NCBI RefSeq assembly: GCF_001625215.2
Contig: NC_030385.2
Coordinates: forward strand, 41,937,598-42,001,597
From: Daucus carota subsp. sativus
Taxonomy: Eukaryota; Streptophyta; Magnoliopsida; Apiales; Apiaceae
Direction: 5' to 3'
Length of the DNA stretch: 64,000 nucleotides
The notes under the pieces were generated by a model. The model was not told the origin of the DNA. It was given only the letters and a program-made list of their open reading frames with translations, and did not search any database. The translations under genes were made by a program, and so were the position numbers. Shown here piece by piece: positions 1 to 13,634 of the stretch (position 1 is its first letter; each line of letters begins with the position of its first letter).

Positions 1-2710
1 GTGAATCGACGTATACCAATAAGAAATAGTATCATGGACTTGCCAGGACCTCACAATTGCAATGGTGTATTCAGATGATGGCTTATCGACAGAAAAGGCA
101 AGACTGCTATACGTCGACTCTTGTACCCCGAATTGTTCCTCAAATTTTCTGCACCTTCTGGTCATGGGATTACATATATAAATCTCAGAGTTGCAATCAG
201 TTTCCTCAATCATGCAGATTAAACCACAGGATGCCGCAATTTTCCCACTATGCTTAATTTTGAAAGGGAATTCAAAATCAGACCAATGGCGCTGTAGAGG
301 ATTGTATATGCTAGCAGTAGGCTCGTCAGAGTTTGTAAACATGAAGTACCAAGGTTTCTTGGACAAAATTTCAGCACACTTCATCTTGAACTTTCCTGAG
401 TGAATAATCTGCTTCCATTTCTTAGAAACACAAGAAGATCCAATTATGCACGGAAGCGGAAGAAAAGACAAAACCAGCTCTTGCAACTCATCTGGAAGGG
501 AATCAATACAAAAAAGATTGCTTTCTCGATCATTTCCATTGGGACTCACAAGACTGCTTCTTCGATCAACTGTGCTGGGATTCACAAGATTCCTTTCTCT
601 ATTAACTCTGTCGGGAATCACCACATTTTGTTCTCGTTCAGCTCTGTTGGGAGTCCCCAGAAGCTCCAAATTAGGATGGAATACTCCAGTCCCTTGATCC
701 AACCTGGGAATGAATACTCCTGTGCCGATCCTGCTGGGAGCAAAGTCATAATGATATGGCCAAGGTGCACCTCCAGCCAAGAATACATTACGAGGATCCT
801 GAAAAGTAACCAATAGTCCATATTAAGATGGAAAGATCTTGTTGTTACTCATTTAAACAATCTGTAGCATTATAATGCAACCAAAACAAGAAATAACCAA
901 CCTGGATGACATGCATACTAATTTCTTATAACATCATAACCGAAAACTGAAGGTCTGAATAAAATTAGACTTCAAACTGCAGTAGACTATACCAGCATAT
1001 GACAGAAGTTGTCAAAACATTTTTGACAAGCATATATGTTAGGCTTTGTAACATGTACAGTAGAACTCCTCTAAAGTGATATCCTTGGGACGAGAGAAAT
1101 TTATCATCTCAGGAAGGTTATCATATAAGAGAAGTTTCTACATACGGATTCATTTCACATACAAAATCTTTTAGTGATATGGTAACATTTATATGCGGTA
1201 ACACTTGCAAAGCCGAATTAACATATAAATTTGATATCTTTCCCTGAATTGATGAAATTTTGTCATAAATATAACATAGAAGATAGTATCGCAAAGATGA
1301 ATTAAAAATAACTCAAATGATAATATGGTAGGGAAATCATTCAATAAGAAAAAATTGCACAATTAGTATCAAAGAATATATTTCATGTTCACAAAGTGTT
1401 AAAAATACCTGTACATTGTCGAAAATATCGCTTTATGCGAAGGTTGAGATCGTTATTTAACACTAAGATTTTCCAAAAATATATTGGTTATCAAGACAAA
1501 AAGCGTTACGAAATTTAATACTCGTCTCGACTTGGGACACAGATTTTTTTTTAACAATTCAAAGGTTTATCACTTTGGAAGGGTTATACTTTATAAAGAC
1601 TTATATCTCAAGATGATGCCAAGCCCATGGTCAAGTTTATGTGCGGGAGCTTCCATAATTCAAGTTCAACACTCGATAACCAAAAACTCTGACTTGTTTG
1701 GATTACAACCCTATTCAAGACTACCTTAGCACCTTTAATTACCATAGTGATAACACCAGAAATACAAGTCCTCTGCACGCCAATGGAGTTAGCTAGATGG
1801 GGTTGGGGACCTGCAAAACAATGCTTAGCCGGTGGTTTGGGCCGTTAAGCAACTCCGGTGTGACAATCAATAGTTTGTTACTGGATTTGTATATTAAGAG
1901 TGATACAAATCCAGTAACCTACTATCATTACCAGAGAACTGATTGTCACACCGGAGGTGCTTAACGGCCCAAACCACGGCTAAGCATTGTTTTGCAGTTC
2001 CCCAACCCCCATCTAGCTAACTCCATTGGCGTGCAGAGGACTTGTACTTCTGGTGTTATCACATAGTCATTAATACTTGTGCCCTTACATTGTAATCAGC
2101 TTAAGTGCAGATCAACAATTAATTTAAAAAAATAAATAAATTAACACATCAACAATTCACAACAGCAGTTACAAAAAAAAATAATTTGAACTGATAAATC
2201 TGCAAACAACAGTTAAGAAGAAAATGACAAATCGAAAAAAAAGCTAGAGCATATATATTAAGTTTTGATTCGAGCAACGGATGCGCGCGAAAATATTTAA
2301 ATTTCTGTACTTAACCGTATCGATACGAACAAAACAATAACAACTATAAAAGAACATTTAAATTTCTGTAATCAACCGTATCGACATGAACAAAACAAGA
2401 AAATCTAAACAAAATCATCTAAATTTCTGTAATTAACCGTATCGATACGAACAAAACAAGAAAATCTGTATACATTAAAGAAAACATACATACCTGATCC
2501 AATCGAAAAGCATAATGATAATCATCCCATCCACTATTACTGTAGATCGGGTACCCCTGAAAACAACAAATCAGTTCAAAACTAGTAAAAATCTACGAAA
2601 ATTCAAGAACACAATACTACACCAACTTATATATATAATTATTCAAATAAAGTGCACTGTAACAAATTTACCATCAATCGATAACCATGGTACATGTTTC
2701 GGTTGTCCAT
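1..2710 (-). CDS. F-box protein with N-terminal GTGVF repeats (3' end outside window)
   Basis: Three exons support an open frame of 300 residues: 2672-2710 (start ATG, 13 codons), 2494-2556 (21 codons) and 1-798 (266 codons, running off the window). All junctions are GT-AG and in phase 0. Residues about 60-76 carry GTGVFIPR and GTGVFHPN, an 11-residue repeat. Residues 77-124 are degenerate 12-residue repeats of the form RxxNLVxP. Residues about 132-170 form an F-box (SLPDELQELVLSFLPL, then CVSKKW). After that come beta-rich stretches typical of the kelch-like/F-box-associated region (SIYNPLQRHWSDF; IYICNPMTRRCRKF). By family knowledge the F-box binds the SKP1 adaptor of an SCF ubiquitin ligase and the C-terminal part selects the substrate; the substrate is unknown. 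The 1.7-kb second intron carries a long inverted repeat. I am confident of the F-box and less sure of the tiny first exon. Confidence 0.75.
1748..2062. repeat. Long fold-back (MITE-like) inverted repeat in the F-box gene intron
   Basis: The arms 1748-1892 and 1904-2062 are near-perfect reverse complements around an 11-nt centre. The outer ends read GTGATAACACCAGAA on the left and its complement on the right. The right arm has an extra ~14 nt next to the centre. The flanks share ATAGT, but I see no exact target duplication. There is no coding capacity. A transcript of the host intron would fold into a hairpin of about 150 bp. Confidence 0.85.
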
Positions 2711-3098
2711 TAGAGAAATTGCAGCTCAGGTCGGTGAAATGAATGGTACCTTTTTATAATATATTTTAGAGAGATTAAGAGGAAAAAGAACGATACGGAG
2801 TAATAAAAAGAGAGATCCGCATGGTACTTTGGGTTCGAGGAATACACGTGTAAATTTTCCCGTTAACGTATTGATTCTAGTTTTATTTTCTTTTTAATTC
2901 ATGTATTCGAACTTTGCATGCAGCATAGAAATCTCCGCTAAAAGCATACGATAAGTATCAATAACGTACGTGACATCAGAGTGATCATATGCGACAAGTG
3001 CTTACAACATTACCCAGCTGTCCATGCATCTCATTTCTTTTACTTTTCACGTGAGTTAAGTTCAATGAAAACCACATTTTTTCTGGAGACCACATATG

Positions 3099-3470
3099 TT
3101 CTTGACTCGTTTGAGTCCGGAAACAACTTGTAGCTTCATTATTGACTATATTGAAGTTGGAAACAATTTGTAGCTTCATTCCAGACTCGTTTGAATTTTA
3201 AAACAACTTGTAGTTTCATTCTTGGCTCGTTTGAGCTCGGAAACAACTTGTAACTTCATTATTGATTAGATTTAAGTTGGAAACATTCCAGACTCGTTTG
3301 AATTTTAAAACAACTTGTAGCTTCATTTTCGGTTGTTTGAAATTGGAATCAACTTCTAGTTTCATTCTTGGCTCGTTTGAGCCCGGAAACAACTTTTAGC
3401 TTCATTATTGATTAGATTGAAGTTGGAAACAACTTGTAGCTTCATTCCAGACCCGTTTGAAGTTGAAAAC
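3099..3470. repeat. Minisatellite, ~40-bp unit, about eight copies
   Basis: The core AACAACTTGTAGCTTCATT recurs at about 3133, 3173, 3212, 3251, 3317, 3356, 3397 and 3437. Spacing is 39-41 bp, with one 66-bp interval that looks like a unit interrupted by a partial copy. Alternate units end in CTCGTTTGA or TAGATTGAAGTTGG, so there is a higher-order pattern. No function is apparent. Confidence 0.85.
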
Positions 3471-4084
3471 AGAACAAGTAAAATATTTCATAAAAACATT
3501 GCAAAACGTATAGTTTGACAAATCATGTTCTACGAAATCATTATTTTATTTAAAATTTTGAATATCATATAAGTTTTACATATGAAACATTACAAAATGT
3601 TTGTTCATTCATATGTTTAGTTTGCTGAATATTTGTTCAACTTGCAGAACATACATTATCTACTTATTAAACATAGATGATTTTCAACAATTTTAATGAA
3701 TACATGATATGTGTAGAACATATTTTACAAAATAATGTATTTTATAGTGTTTTGATTGCTGAACATACGTGGTCTTCGAGGCCTCCGATGAAATAGCGGT
3801 CTCCATAGAACTTTCGTCTACTTTTCATTATTTAACACACATTTTAATATATAAAATGTATTCTTATAATTATTTTTAAAATTTTCTTTTCTTGTATAAA
3901 TATTTAAACACTAAAATTTTATTTAAAAAGTAATAAATTTACTAAACAATATTTTATAAGAAATATAAAAAACGTATCAAGTCCCTGTCTCCATGATGAA
4001 TACCTTTGTTCTTTGATACTATTGGGGTAAACTTCTTTTCTCCGACGTTAGAATTAGTTTATTCATATCGTTTTTATAAAAATG

Positions 4085-4560
4085 TTATAAACTAACATAT
4101 AAGGGTGTATTTAATTCCTTCAAAAAAGAGTGTATTTAATTGAGATTTTAAATGATTTTTCCATCCATGAAATCCAAAGATACTCAACTTAGATTTTAAA
4201 AGGTATAACATAATCTTTAGATATTCAAATGAAACTTTAAATTATACTACAAAATTCGGTGGTATTCAATTAGGATTTTAAATTATGATTTAAAATCCGA
4301 TGATATTTAATTAGAATTGCTTAAAATTCATTAGAATCTGATGAAATTGAAATACTGATGATTTTTTTGAATTTCAGAATATGATGGACTTTTGTGTGAT
4401 TGTTAAGTATGTTTTAAATTTTTTGAAAATCCTGCCAGAATTCATGAGATTTTGAAACATTGTTTTTAGACCGTAAAGATTATATATCAACTCATCAAGA
4501 ATCCGCACAAATCGTAAAGAATCTATTCCCAAACAAGTAATTTGTCCAAGATTTACAAAT
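4085..4560. repeat. Dispersed AT-rich repeat, copy 1
   Basis: The phrase ATTCAATTAGGATTTTAAAT and neighbouring text (ACAAAATTCGGTGGTATTC; AAAATCCGATGATATTTAAT) recur with the same order and orientation at about 26345-26765. The body consists of short variants of GATTTTAAATTATG and AAATCC(G)ATGG. It has no coding capacity. It is probably a non-autonomous element, but I could not define its ends. Confidence 0.55.
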
Positions 4561-5077
4561 AAAATCCTTGTTTAAAACACATTATAATATATTTTTAGTT
4601 ACCCCATACTATTACTTTAAAACTAATATCACATATTTATACTATATATATTATTATTATTATTATTATTCTAAAACTGAAATATTAATAATTTTATTGG
4701 CCGGTCGAGTTTTATCAGTCGTTCGATATTATTCTAAGGGTTTTCTTAATATGTAACATGTTCTAATAAATTTTTTTATTATTAATTAAGTCAAATATTT
4801 AAAATTTCGATCAATACGTTCAATTTGTATTTTAATTAAATTTAAAATATACCCATTAAAATAACAAATATTATAAATCACGGTGAATGACATGGATTAT
4901 AAGTCAGTTTTCTTGTAAGTTCAATTTAGCCAACCATGCTCTAATAATATTGTTATATATTAATTTTTATGATAATTTTTTTAAAAATTAAATGTAAATA
5001 ACAATTTTTTTTTCTAAATAAAATAACAATTTTTATGGACAAACGGACGGCGGATAGCGGAACACCAGAATAGTAAA

Positions 5078-8000
5078 ATGCGAACAATCGGAGAACCCTG
5101 GCCGGAATTTAACGACGGCATCTTCTACTCCGACCGCGTCCGCCCCTCCGATTCAGGTATATATCTATCCTCATCTATCTATATATAGCTTATATCTTCG
5201 AATAAATTTATTAATGTGTAAACAATATGTAATTATGTGTATATATACATTGTATAGGTGTTACACTTGTCGACTATTACTCCACTAAGTACAAGAGTTC
5301 AGCTCCTTTACAAGGGTAAATTCTATATCCCCAATTGTATGATTATCTTGTGATATTAATTTTATATGTTTTTACTGGAATTATGCGTAATTTGATTCTA
5401 TAATTAGTTGTGAATTGTTGTGAGTTTTGGAGAAGTATGTACTTGAGCATGATTCGAAGCTCGGTGCGCCTGTTGCCTGTATTATAGGTTTTTTTCGGGG
5501 ATATAGGGCAGGACATTAGTTTGGACATAAATCTCGAGTTCTGGAAGATGTCTAGAGTTCTATTTGCAGTCTCTCTATACTTGAAATTATGTCGGTTACT
5601 GTTGATAAACATCTGTATTATATTACATAGATGTATTTTTTGATAATTATAGAGAATTTCTTCTTTTAATTATTATTCTCTTGATTGATTGTGTTAATTG
5701 AGTATATTAAGAAAATAGATATTTTGATTTGGAACGTGCTTGGCTTGAGTGGGTTATCCGGTTTTGACAAAAATCTTGAGCGAGTGATTTCGTTATGAGT
5801 GACGAATAAACGGATTTGGGACGTTGTTCTGTATAAATACGAGTATCGTGAGTTTATGGGCGGATGTTAGCATATTAGCATGTGCATTATATTAGATAAA
5901 TACATATTGTTTGAATATTAAAGAGAATTCCTATTATCTTGATTGATTGATTCAACTAATTATATTAGAAAAGATATAAATTCACAGTTGGAAGGTACCT
6001 GGCTTGCACGCCAATAATTTACATATTAGAAGTGTTTCCGTAATTATGTTTTGAATGCTGGCTATGTAAACAATTGTGTAATAGATCAAAGCCTTGATGG
6101 TTGAATTGAATGAGAATTTAATTATATGATAAACTTCTACTTATATTTATATTATATCAATTAAGAAGCTAAGAAGTTAAAGCAATAAAGGTTATAAATC
6201 TGTAGCTTTCTTGGGCCTACACTGGCCACACCTGTGTGTGTGAGATAGAGAGAACTCTAATTTCTTTCTCTTTTTTATGATTATTACTAGATGGTTGCAG
6301 AGAATTGGGAATGGACAGGTTAGTTTCATTAGAATGTCATAAATGTCTGCTGACTGGATGGGGTTGTAAAAACTAGTGTCTTAATGTGCGATTTGTACTT
6401 GCAGATAACTGTTGACGGTAAAATTGTTACAGACCCTACCAAAGTTCTAAGGTATTGTCATAATATTTGGTACAATTTAGAACATCTTGGTACTGTGTTT
6501 TGTTAACTTTGATTACAGTGCTGCTTCAGATTTGCAATATCACCGACTTCCTTGGAGAGAACCTGATGCACCGTACTTGCTTGGAGTTTTATTTGAAGAT
6601 GACCATTTGGTAATAACAAACTTTGGTTGTGTTTTAGTTATGGTTCAGGATGTGATATAATGTTATTTAGACTTATATATTTAGGTCGATAGAAAATTAA
6701 ATAGGGTCTGCATTTAAGTATTATCAAATATCTATCTGTATTAATTGTTTTCCGTTGGGCTTTTTCTTGAATCCCCTTGTTTTGTCTGGAAGAGTTATAT
6801 TGTAATATAATCTTTGATATTATTCTGTGTTCCACAAGTGCGAAGAAAAACCTTTCTGCTGGCTGCTATTATGACATACATGGTTGGAGCTCTAGATGAT
6901 GATTTGCATGTAAACATAACATTTCTGATGCTCGCTTGATTGATGTTGAGGTTTATTTATTGTATGCAGATTGCACTAAACAAGCCGTCAGGTCTCCAAG
7001 TTTTACCGGGAGGACTATTCCAGCAGCGGACTGTTTTGACTCAATTACATTGGTATGCAAGCAAACAGAGATCATTATTATCATGTCAAGATACGAATGC
7101 TGTCCCTGTTCATCGCCTTGGAAGGGGTACATCAGGTATGTTTTTGGTATCATATATGAATCTTTGACCAAATTAAGCACAATAGCAATTATAGTTGAAT
7201 TATTGTTCGTAATAAATTAAATAAATATTATGGAATAAAATATTGATGAATTTTTGAATTCTAGGACATAAGATGATAATGAGTATTAGGTAAGATTCCG
7301 CTTTAAAGAATTAGTACATAGTTATAGTATTGATATTTTAGGATACATTCTTATAGAATTGGAGGATGGAAATATATCTTAGATTTCTTGCCTGATAACT
7401 TATGGATGCTGCAAGACTACGGACACTGCTAGGCTCTAAATTTACTCATGGCTAATATCTATATTATTCTTTAGTTGTGGTGATATTAAATTAATTGCTT
7501 TTATTTTTTTCCTGTATTAATATAAAATTTCTAATCCTGCACTAGTGTTTTCTTGCCCTAGGAATATTGCTTTGTGCAAAGACAAAGCTTGCAAAAGCTC
7601 GTATCTCGGCATATTTTGCAGATGGAACATCAGTTGTCGGGAGTAGCAGGTTGGGAAAAACATACTATAGTATTTTCGCTCAGTAAAAAAAGTGCTTATA
7701 TGTACAAATATCCAATGCAATTATGTCTTATCTCTTGAAAGATAGTCTAAAGATAGTATCTATGGCATTTATTTGGTTTAGAAAAAACTTTGAACTTAAA
7801 TTTTTTGGCTCAATTTGTTTGAAGTAAAATAAGTTCCTGGGAAGTATTCCGTGAAAAATAATTTCAAAACTTGACAAGAACTATTATTACCGAGCATAGT
7901 GTTAGGGAGATAAACTAAAGAGATACTGTTACTGTCTTACAGATAGAGTAGTTAGGGAGAGAGATGTATATAGATTCTTAGGCCTCTCCTAGATTCTAGT

Positions 8001-11000
8001 AGATTTCTATTTTCTTAAAACTGTTTACTAATTATTGATATTCTGAAAACTGTTTTTAAAAACAAGAACAAACACCTTGTTTGTTTTTTGAGAACTGTTT
8101 TTATGTTTTTAAAAACAGAAAAAAGTTTTCTTGTAAAGAAGCCAGACTGGCACTAACATTCTACGCACTTACTAATACCTATATTTATAAGTTCTAAAGG
8201 CAATACTAGTAGACTTGGTACGTAATCAGCATAACTGAAGGACTTGCTATAATAGTAGTACTAGTAGTTAGACCAATCAATAAGGAGTGTTCGAGGAAGT
8301 TAATTGAACTTTAGAGGGCATATTTACATGTTAATTATTTATTTTCCAGTGGTTTGTATTTTAAATTCTTGGATTATGATTGTATATATGCTAATAAGAT
8401 ATTGACTAAAGTATATTTTACTGGATTATAATTTTCTTTGCTGGTCCATTACAGGATCATTATCTGGTTACATGACCTATTAGGCCATTAAAATTCTGAC
8501 GCCAATTTTCCTTTAGTCTCTCTTTTTTTCTTTGTTTTTGTGTGAAGCAAACTGTGAGACCAGGAAATAGGTGTTTGTATTTTTCTATTTTATTTACTAA
8601 TCGAATCACTTTATTGTCATTTGTAAGTGAGTGCAGATTAATCAAGTGCTTAGTCTATTGTTATTAAACTGAGAATATTATACTGTTCATCTTTGCAGAA
8701 TTGAAGATGCAGATATTAGTAAAGCTAGGAAAATCTCAAAGACGTATCGGGCATTAGCAAGTGGTATTCTTCATGAGAATGAGGTGAAATAATTTCTTTG
8801 CAACTACTATTTTTTTTAGGGGATACTTGAGGATCTTTCAAATGTTTCTAGTAATTTATATAGTTGTCTCTTTCCATTATAGTAATTATACATATTAATA
8901 GTACTATGCACAATAGGTCATCATCAATGAGCCAATTGGGATGCTACGATATCCTGGAGTTGCGAAAGGATTATATGTTGCTTCACCCTCAGGTTTTCTC
9001 ATGCTTCCATGTTATTTGTTATTAAGTTTAAGATTACTATGTGATAGAGGAAAGAATTGAAAACAAGGATTCATGGATTTAAAAAAGCCTAAAATACTGC
9101 AGAAGAACCATTACCTCTAGGATATCCCAACCGCAGAAGGGAGAAAATCATATGGATCACAAAGCACAAGACAAGATTCACAATTTTAATAATAAAAATT
9201 TACATCTTATATAGGGGAGGAGAACCCTTAAACTTATCCCAACTTTTGGATTCAATATCTTATTTTATTTATTGTTTTATTGTGAATCTACCACCATAAA
9301 TAAATACACAAGCAACTCTTTTAATTACTCTACTGTCATAAAGTAAATGTTCCAAATAATGCACTTAGCACTTATTAAGTATATTTAATATTACAATTAA
9401 CTCTATTCCTGGATAGTAATATACTAATATATAGAAATTCAAATTGATCTTGTAATGTTTTGTTTAGCATCATTATACCTGTTGTATTTTGATAATTTTG
9501 CAATTTCTCATTGGGGAAGGAATTGGATTCTTTATCGGTCACGTGTTTACATATTCAGTCTTTGACAGGAAAACTGGCACTAAGCAAAGTACGTGTTCTT
9601 GAGAGGGATATACAGAATAATCGCACTGTGGTGGAGGTACTAGTCAGACAGTGTATAACTATATCTTATACTCTTTCCAGATGCATTGACCCTATATCCT
9701 TCACTGTCCCATAGTTTTTGGCCACCGAAAAGTCATCAAAGTAGATATGTAGACTTAATTTACATGTGGTGTACCACTACTTAGTAATAATCAACATCAG
9801 TAAATGTAGAAAAAAATTATTTACTTTAAGAATATGGGAATATTATGAATTGTGCAAAAATGTTGTATATTCCCTATTTTTTTCAGCGTTGTACATTTTT
9901 AATAAAGTGTAAACAATTGATAGAACTCCCTAGCATACTAAAAAATTTAGTGCTAAAGAAAGTTGCAACTTCAACAAACATTGTCCCTTACATAACTATT
10001 GTGATATATATTTATATATTTTATGTATTTCGGTGTTTGATAGGTTGAAATACAATCAGGAAGGCCACATCAGATTCGCATTCATCTTTCCTTTATTGGC
10101 CACCCGCTGATAGGTAATCTTTAGAAGCTTGACATCTTTTCTCCTTTAAAGTTATGATTCCCAGTTTTTTGTTGAATTAGGAACCATCTTGGTCAGGGGT
10201 GTCGGGGATTGGGGGATTATGGTAGTAGATCTTACATTGTTTAGTGTCATAGTTGGCAAAGTAACACCATGAACAATTAGAAAAGTAATGTTGTAAATTG
10301 GTCCGATATGTAATTATTTTGGTCTTCATTTTTAAACTACAGTATCTTTTGTTTAAAAAGTATAATGTATTAGATCTAACTAGTTGGTGAGGTTAATTTC
10401 TTGCTGTTTGACTGTTTGAGGCTCATGGTTTAATTTTCAATGTTATTATGTTCGTTAGTGTGTTTAAGAGATGGTAGTTTGTAGAGGGAATTCATCGTTT
10501 TGTTATTACATATTTTCCCCAATAAAAAATTGGGAGCTACAGTAAGTTTGGATAATGACATTTGTAAAAAAATTCGAATTGCTTTTTGACTATCTGTCTA
10601 TTTGGGTTCATTAAGAACTTTATGTCATTTTGAAGCATTTAATTAGAATTTTATATAGTATTTAACATATTAGTTGGAAAATCTATAGGTTGGGCAGTTT
10701 ACTTGATTTATACATGTACACGGAGAAGTCTTGAAGTTATCACCCTTTTTGATTTTTGTTATAATGAATAGGAATCCCGCTTCCATAGCATACCAAGAAG
10801 GACAATAAGGTTGCATTATTTGCTTCTGTATAAACTTGTGTACATATGTAGGCCCTATGGAATCTATTCTTTTGTAGTTAAATTGTACAAGTAGATTGTC
10901 CAGCAATGTTATGTATTTATACGATCCTTATACTTTGTATATACGAAGTTGTTTGTTTGAGTATCATACCTAAGCAACAGTGTAATATCTGTTATTATAT

Positions 11001-11707
11001 GCTATCGAACTGTTGGGCATTTGTTTAAAATAAAGTTCATACATCTATTGTGCGGATGATTTGAATGACAGTCATCTTTTGCCACTTTATAGGTGATCCT
11101 TTATATGTTACTGGTGGGCAACCACACTGTTTTGATCCTGAATCTGTGGAAGAAAGTTTTGCTCAAGATGGGTATAGATTAAGACTGCTTTATTGTATTT
11201 CATTTTACTGAGAGAAAAGTATCTTAATTTTTAATTCAAGCATAATACCTTTCTTCATTACTGATACAACTTATTCATACATAAAATTCAGGGGGTACCA
11301 GAGACCTCTGAATCCGGTTCCAGGAGACTGTGGATACCACTTGCATGCACATCGATTAATTTTCTGTCACCCGTTAACAAATAAGGTTAGTACTAGAACA
11401 TCAGGTGCAGGACACATTGAGTTGACGCCTCCGGTCTCAAGGCTTATGTTCTTAGTTTAACTCTGAAAAGATCACTTTTCACACCTGATCAATTTGTATT
11501 AACTAATGCTGATCTCAGAATCGGGCTGCTCATTGTCGTGTTTCTTGGAATGTTGACTCAAAATTTTTCCAGTGCGTCGATGTTTGATGATTATCTAAAT
11601 CCAAAGTAAACTTGCAGGTCATAGAAGTAATTGCACCTCTACCATCAATATTGCAGACGCAGGAAGAGAGCAAAGAACTTAACCATTCTGATCAAGATGT
11701 CAAGTAA
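5078..11707 (+). CDS. PUS5: RNA pseudouridine synthase 5-like (RluA/RsuA superfamily)
   Basis: Fourteen exons in frame give 372 residues: 5078-5156, 5258-5315, 6291-6318, 6405-6451, 6519-6609, 6970-7135, 7562-7649, 8699-8783, 8917-8992, 9569-9636, 10044-10113, 11093-11171, 11292-11385, 11618-11707. All introns are GT-AG. Residues about 45-70 look like an S4 RNA-binding segment. The catalytic domain follows: LNKPSGLQVLPGG (104-116), VHRLGRGTSG (148-157) and the C-terminal GRPHQIRIHLSFIGHPLIGDPLY. The family converts uridine to pseudouridine in RNA, using the Asp of the HRLD motif; here that position is Gly152. From memory, plant PUS5 proteins share HRLGRGTSG, which supports the orthology call but leaves activity uncertain. 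There is no obvious transit peptide. Introns of 1-2.5 kb are filled with AT-rich sequence. Confidence 0.88.
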
Positions 11708-12769
11708 CAACTGGGGACTTGCGAGTATTGATTAGGACCTTTTCTTCTTTTTCTTCAAAACTGCCTCGAGTAGACATTTTGCTAAACATTTTGGAGTCTG
11801 TTCAGTGCTATAATTAGATTCTTTTCAATGATTTTGTAAGATTAACATGTTTGAGAGGACAATATAAAAATTAGGGAAAAAAGTTTGTATAGTTCACAAC
11901 TTTTATATAGATTTACCTTGATTACTATATTTTTACCTTTTTTGTTTTAAAACTTCAATCAATATCTTAATATACAGTTTATTTTTTTTTGCAGTTATGT
12001 AGTATTAATCAATTTCATAACGATAATAGTTATTTTTATATAATTTTGAGAATGTAGGCTTATTGATATGTTTATGTAAAAAAATTATCATTACAAATCC
12101 TTGTACTTGTAGTAACTTTATTTAAAGAAAATAAAGAAAATCTGTGGACTCACTTATTTCCATACTATCAATATATCATATTTTCTTCTTATTCGTAATT
12201 ATGAGTTAAGAACTGCACTAACAAGAGGAGTACTAATTAGATTTGGGAAAAAAATGAACTTATGAAAGAGTCGTGCTAATTAGATTGGGAAAAAGAAAAT
12301 TTGAGAATACTTTTTTGAGTATCCGAATTATAAAAACTCAAATTTTATTAATTAATATTAATTGATGGGTGTAAAATTAATAACTAATATAGAGCTTATA
12401 ATTTGTTGATTATACTTAAAAGTTTTATTTTTTAGAATAATATATGAAGTCTTCTACTTTTATAATTATTTTTAATAAAATATAATATGATGGTTTCAAA
12501 AAAAGTAAAATATAATATGATTGTTAAAATTTATATTAATTATATTTATAAAAATGATATTATAAATTTAATTTTAATATATTATTTATGATAATCAAAT
12601 CTTAAATATATAAGAGGAAAAAGTTTATTATTTGCGTTTAACTATTGTTCTGATTAAGTTTTTTTTTTTTTTTTTTAATTTTGTTCTGATTAAGTTAAAT
12701 TTTTAATGATCATGATTAAAATAAATACACCACATTTATCAAGATAGGATAATCAAATTAAAATTTGGG
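11708..12769. other. AT-rich intergenic stretch
   Basis: This stretch holds the 3' UTR of the PUS5-like gene and then very AT-rich DNA with a poly-T run near 12660. I see no gene, RNA or recognisable element. Confidence 0.6.
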
Positions 12770-13125
12770 AATTTATCAAATATACTACTTTTTAGGATCT
12801 TATTTGCAAAAATACCATCTTCCTAAATTAATTGCATATTTACTAAACTAAGTTTTTAAATTGCAAAAATACTACCCCCTCCCCTTGCAACTAAATGCAA
12901 CCTCATATGCAACTGAATGCCTGATTTCAAGTTCCACTTTTCAAATGTCATTTTCGACCTCATCCTTGGAATCTATATATATATATATATATATATATTG
13001 ATTCTGAAAATCTGGTCACTAGGCGACCCGCTGAGCTTCTGCAACTGAATGCAACCACATGCAACTGCAACTCCTGATTTCAGGTTCCAATTTTCAAATG
13101 TCATTTTCGACCTCATCCTTGGAAT

Positions 13126-13160
<35 letters not shown>

Positions 13161-13575
13161 TTCCTAAAATCTGGTCGAAAATGACATTTGGAGACTGGAA
13201 CTTGAAATCAGGCATTTAGTTGCATTCAGTTGCATTTGGTTGCATTCAGTTGATTCTATTTTGATCTAATGGCCCCGCCAGGGGCACCCATACATCAGTT
13301 GTAATTTACAGTTTCCAGTTGCATTTAGTTGCTTATGAGATTGCATATTCAGTTGAATATTGCCCCTGCGGGGCCTGCAACCCAAATCCACCACAATATC
13401 ACCCCACCCTAAAAAAAATTCAGTTGCTTATGAGGTTGCATTCAGTTGATTCTATTTTGATCTAATGGCCCCGCCAGGGGCACCCATACATCAATTGTAA
13501 CTTACAGTTTTCAGTTGCATATGAGATTGCATTCGACCATTTGCAACTGAATGCCTGATTTCAGGTTCCAGTTCT

Positions 13576-13634
<59 letters not shown>

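Larger units (their letters stand above)
2711..5077. other. Intergenic DNA between the divergent F-box and PUS5-like genes
   Basis: No gene is visible. The stretch holds the minisatellite at 3099-3470, an AT-rich dispersed repeat at about 4085-4560 (see its own entry), and a (TAT)n run near 4650. The promoters of both flanking genes must lie here; I cannot place their elements. Confidence 0.6.
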
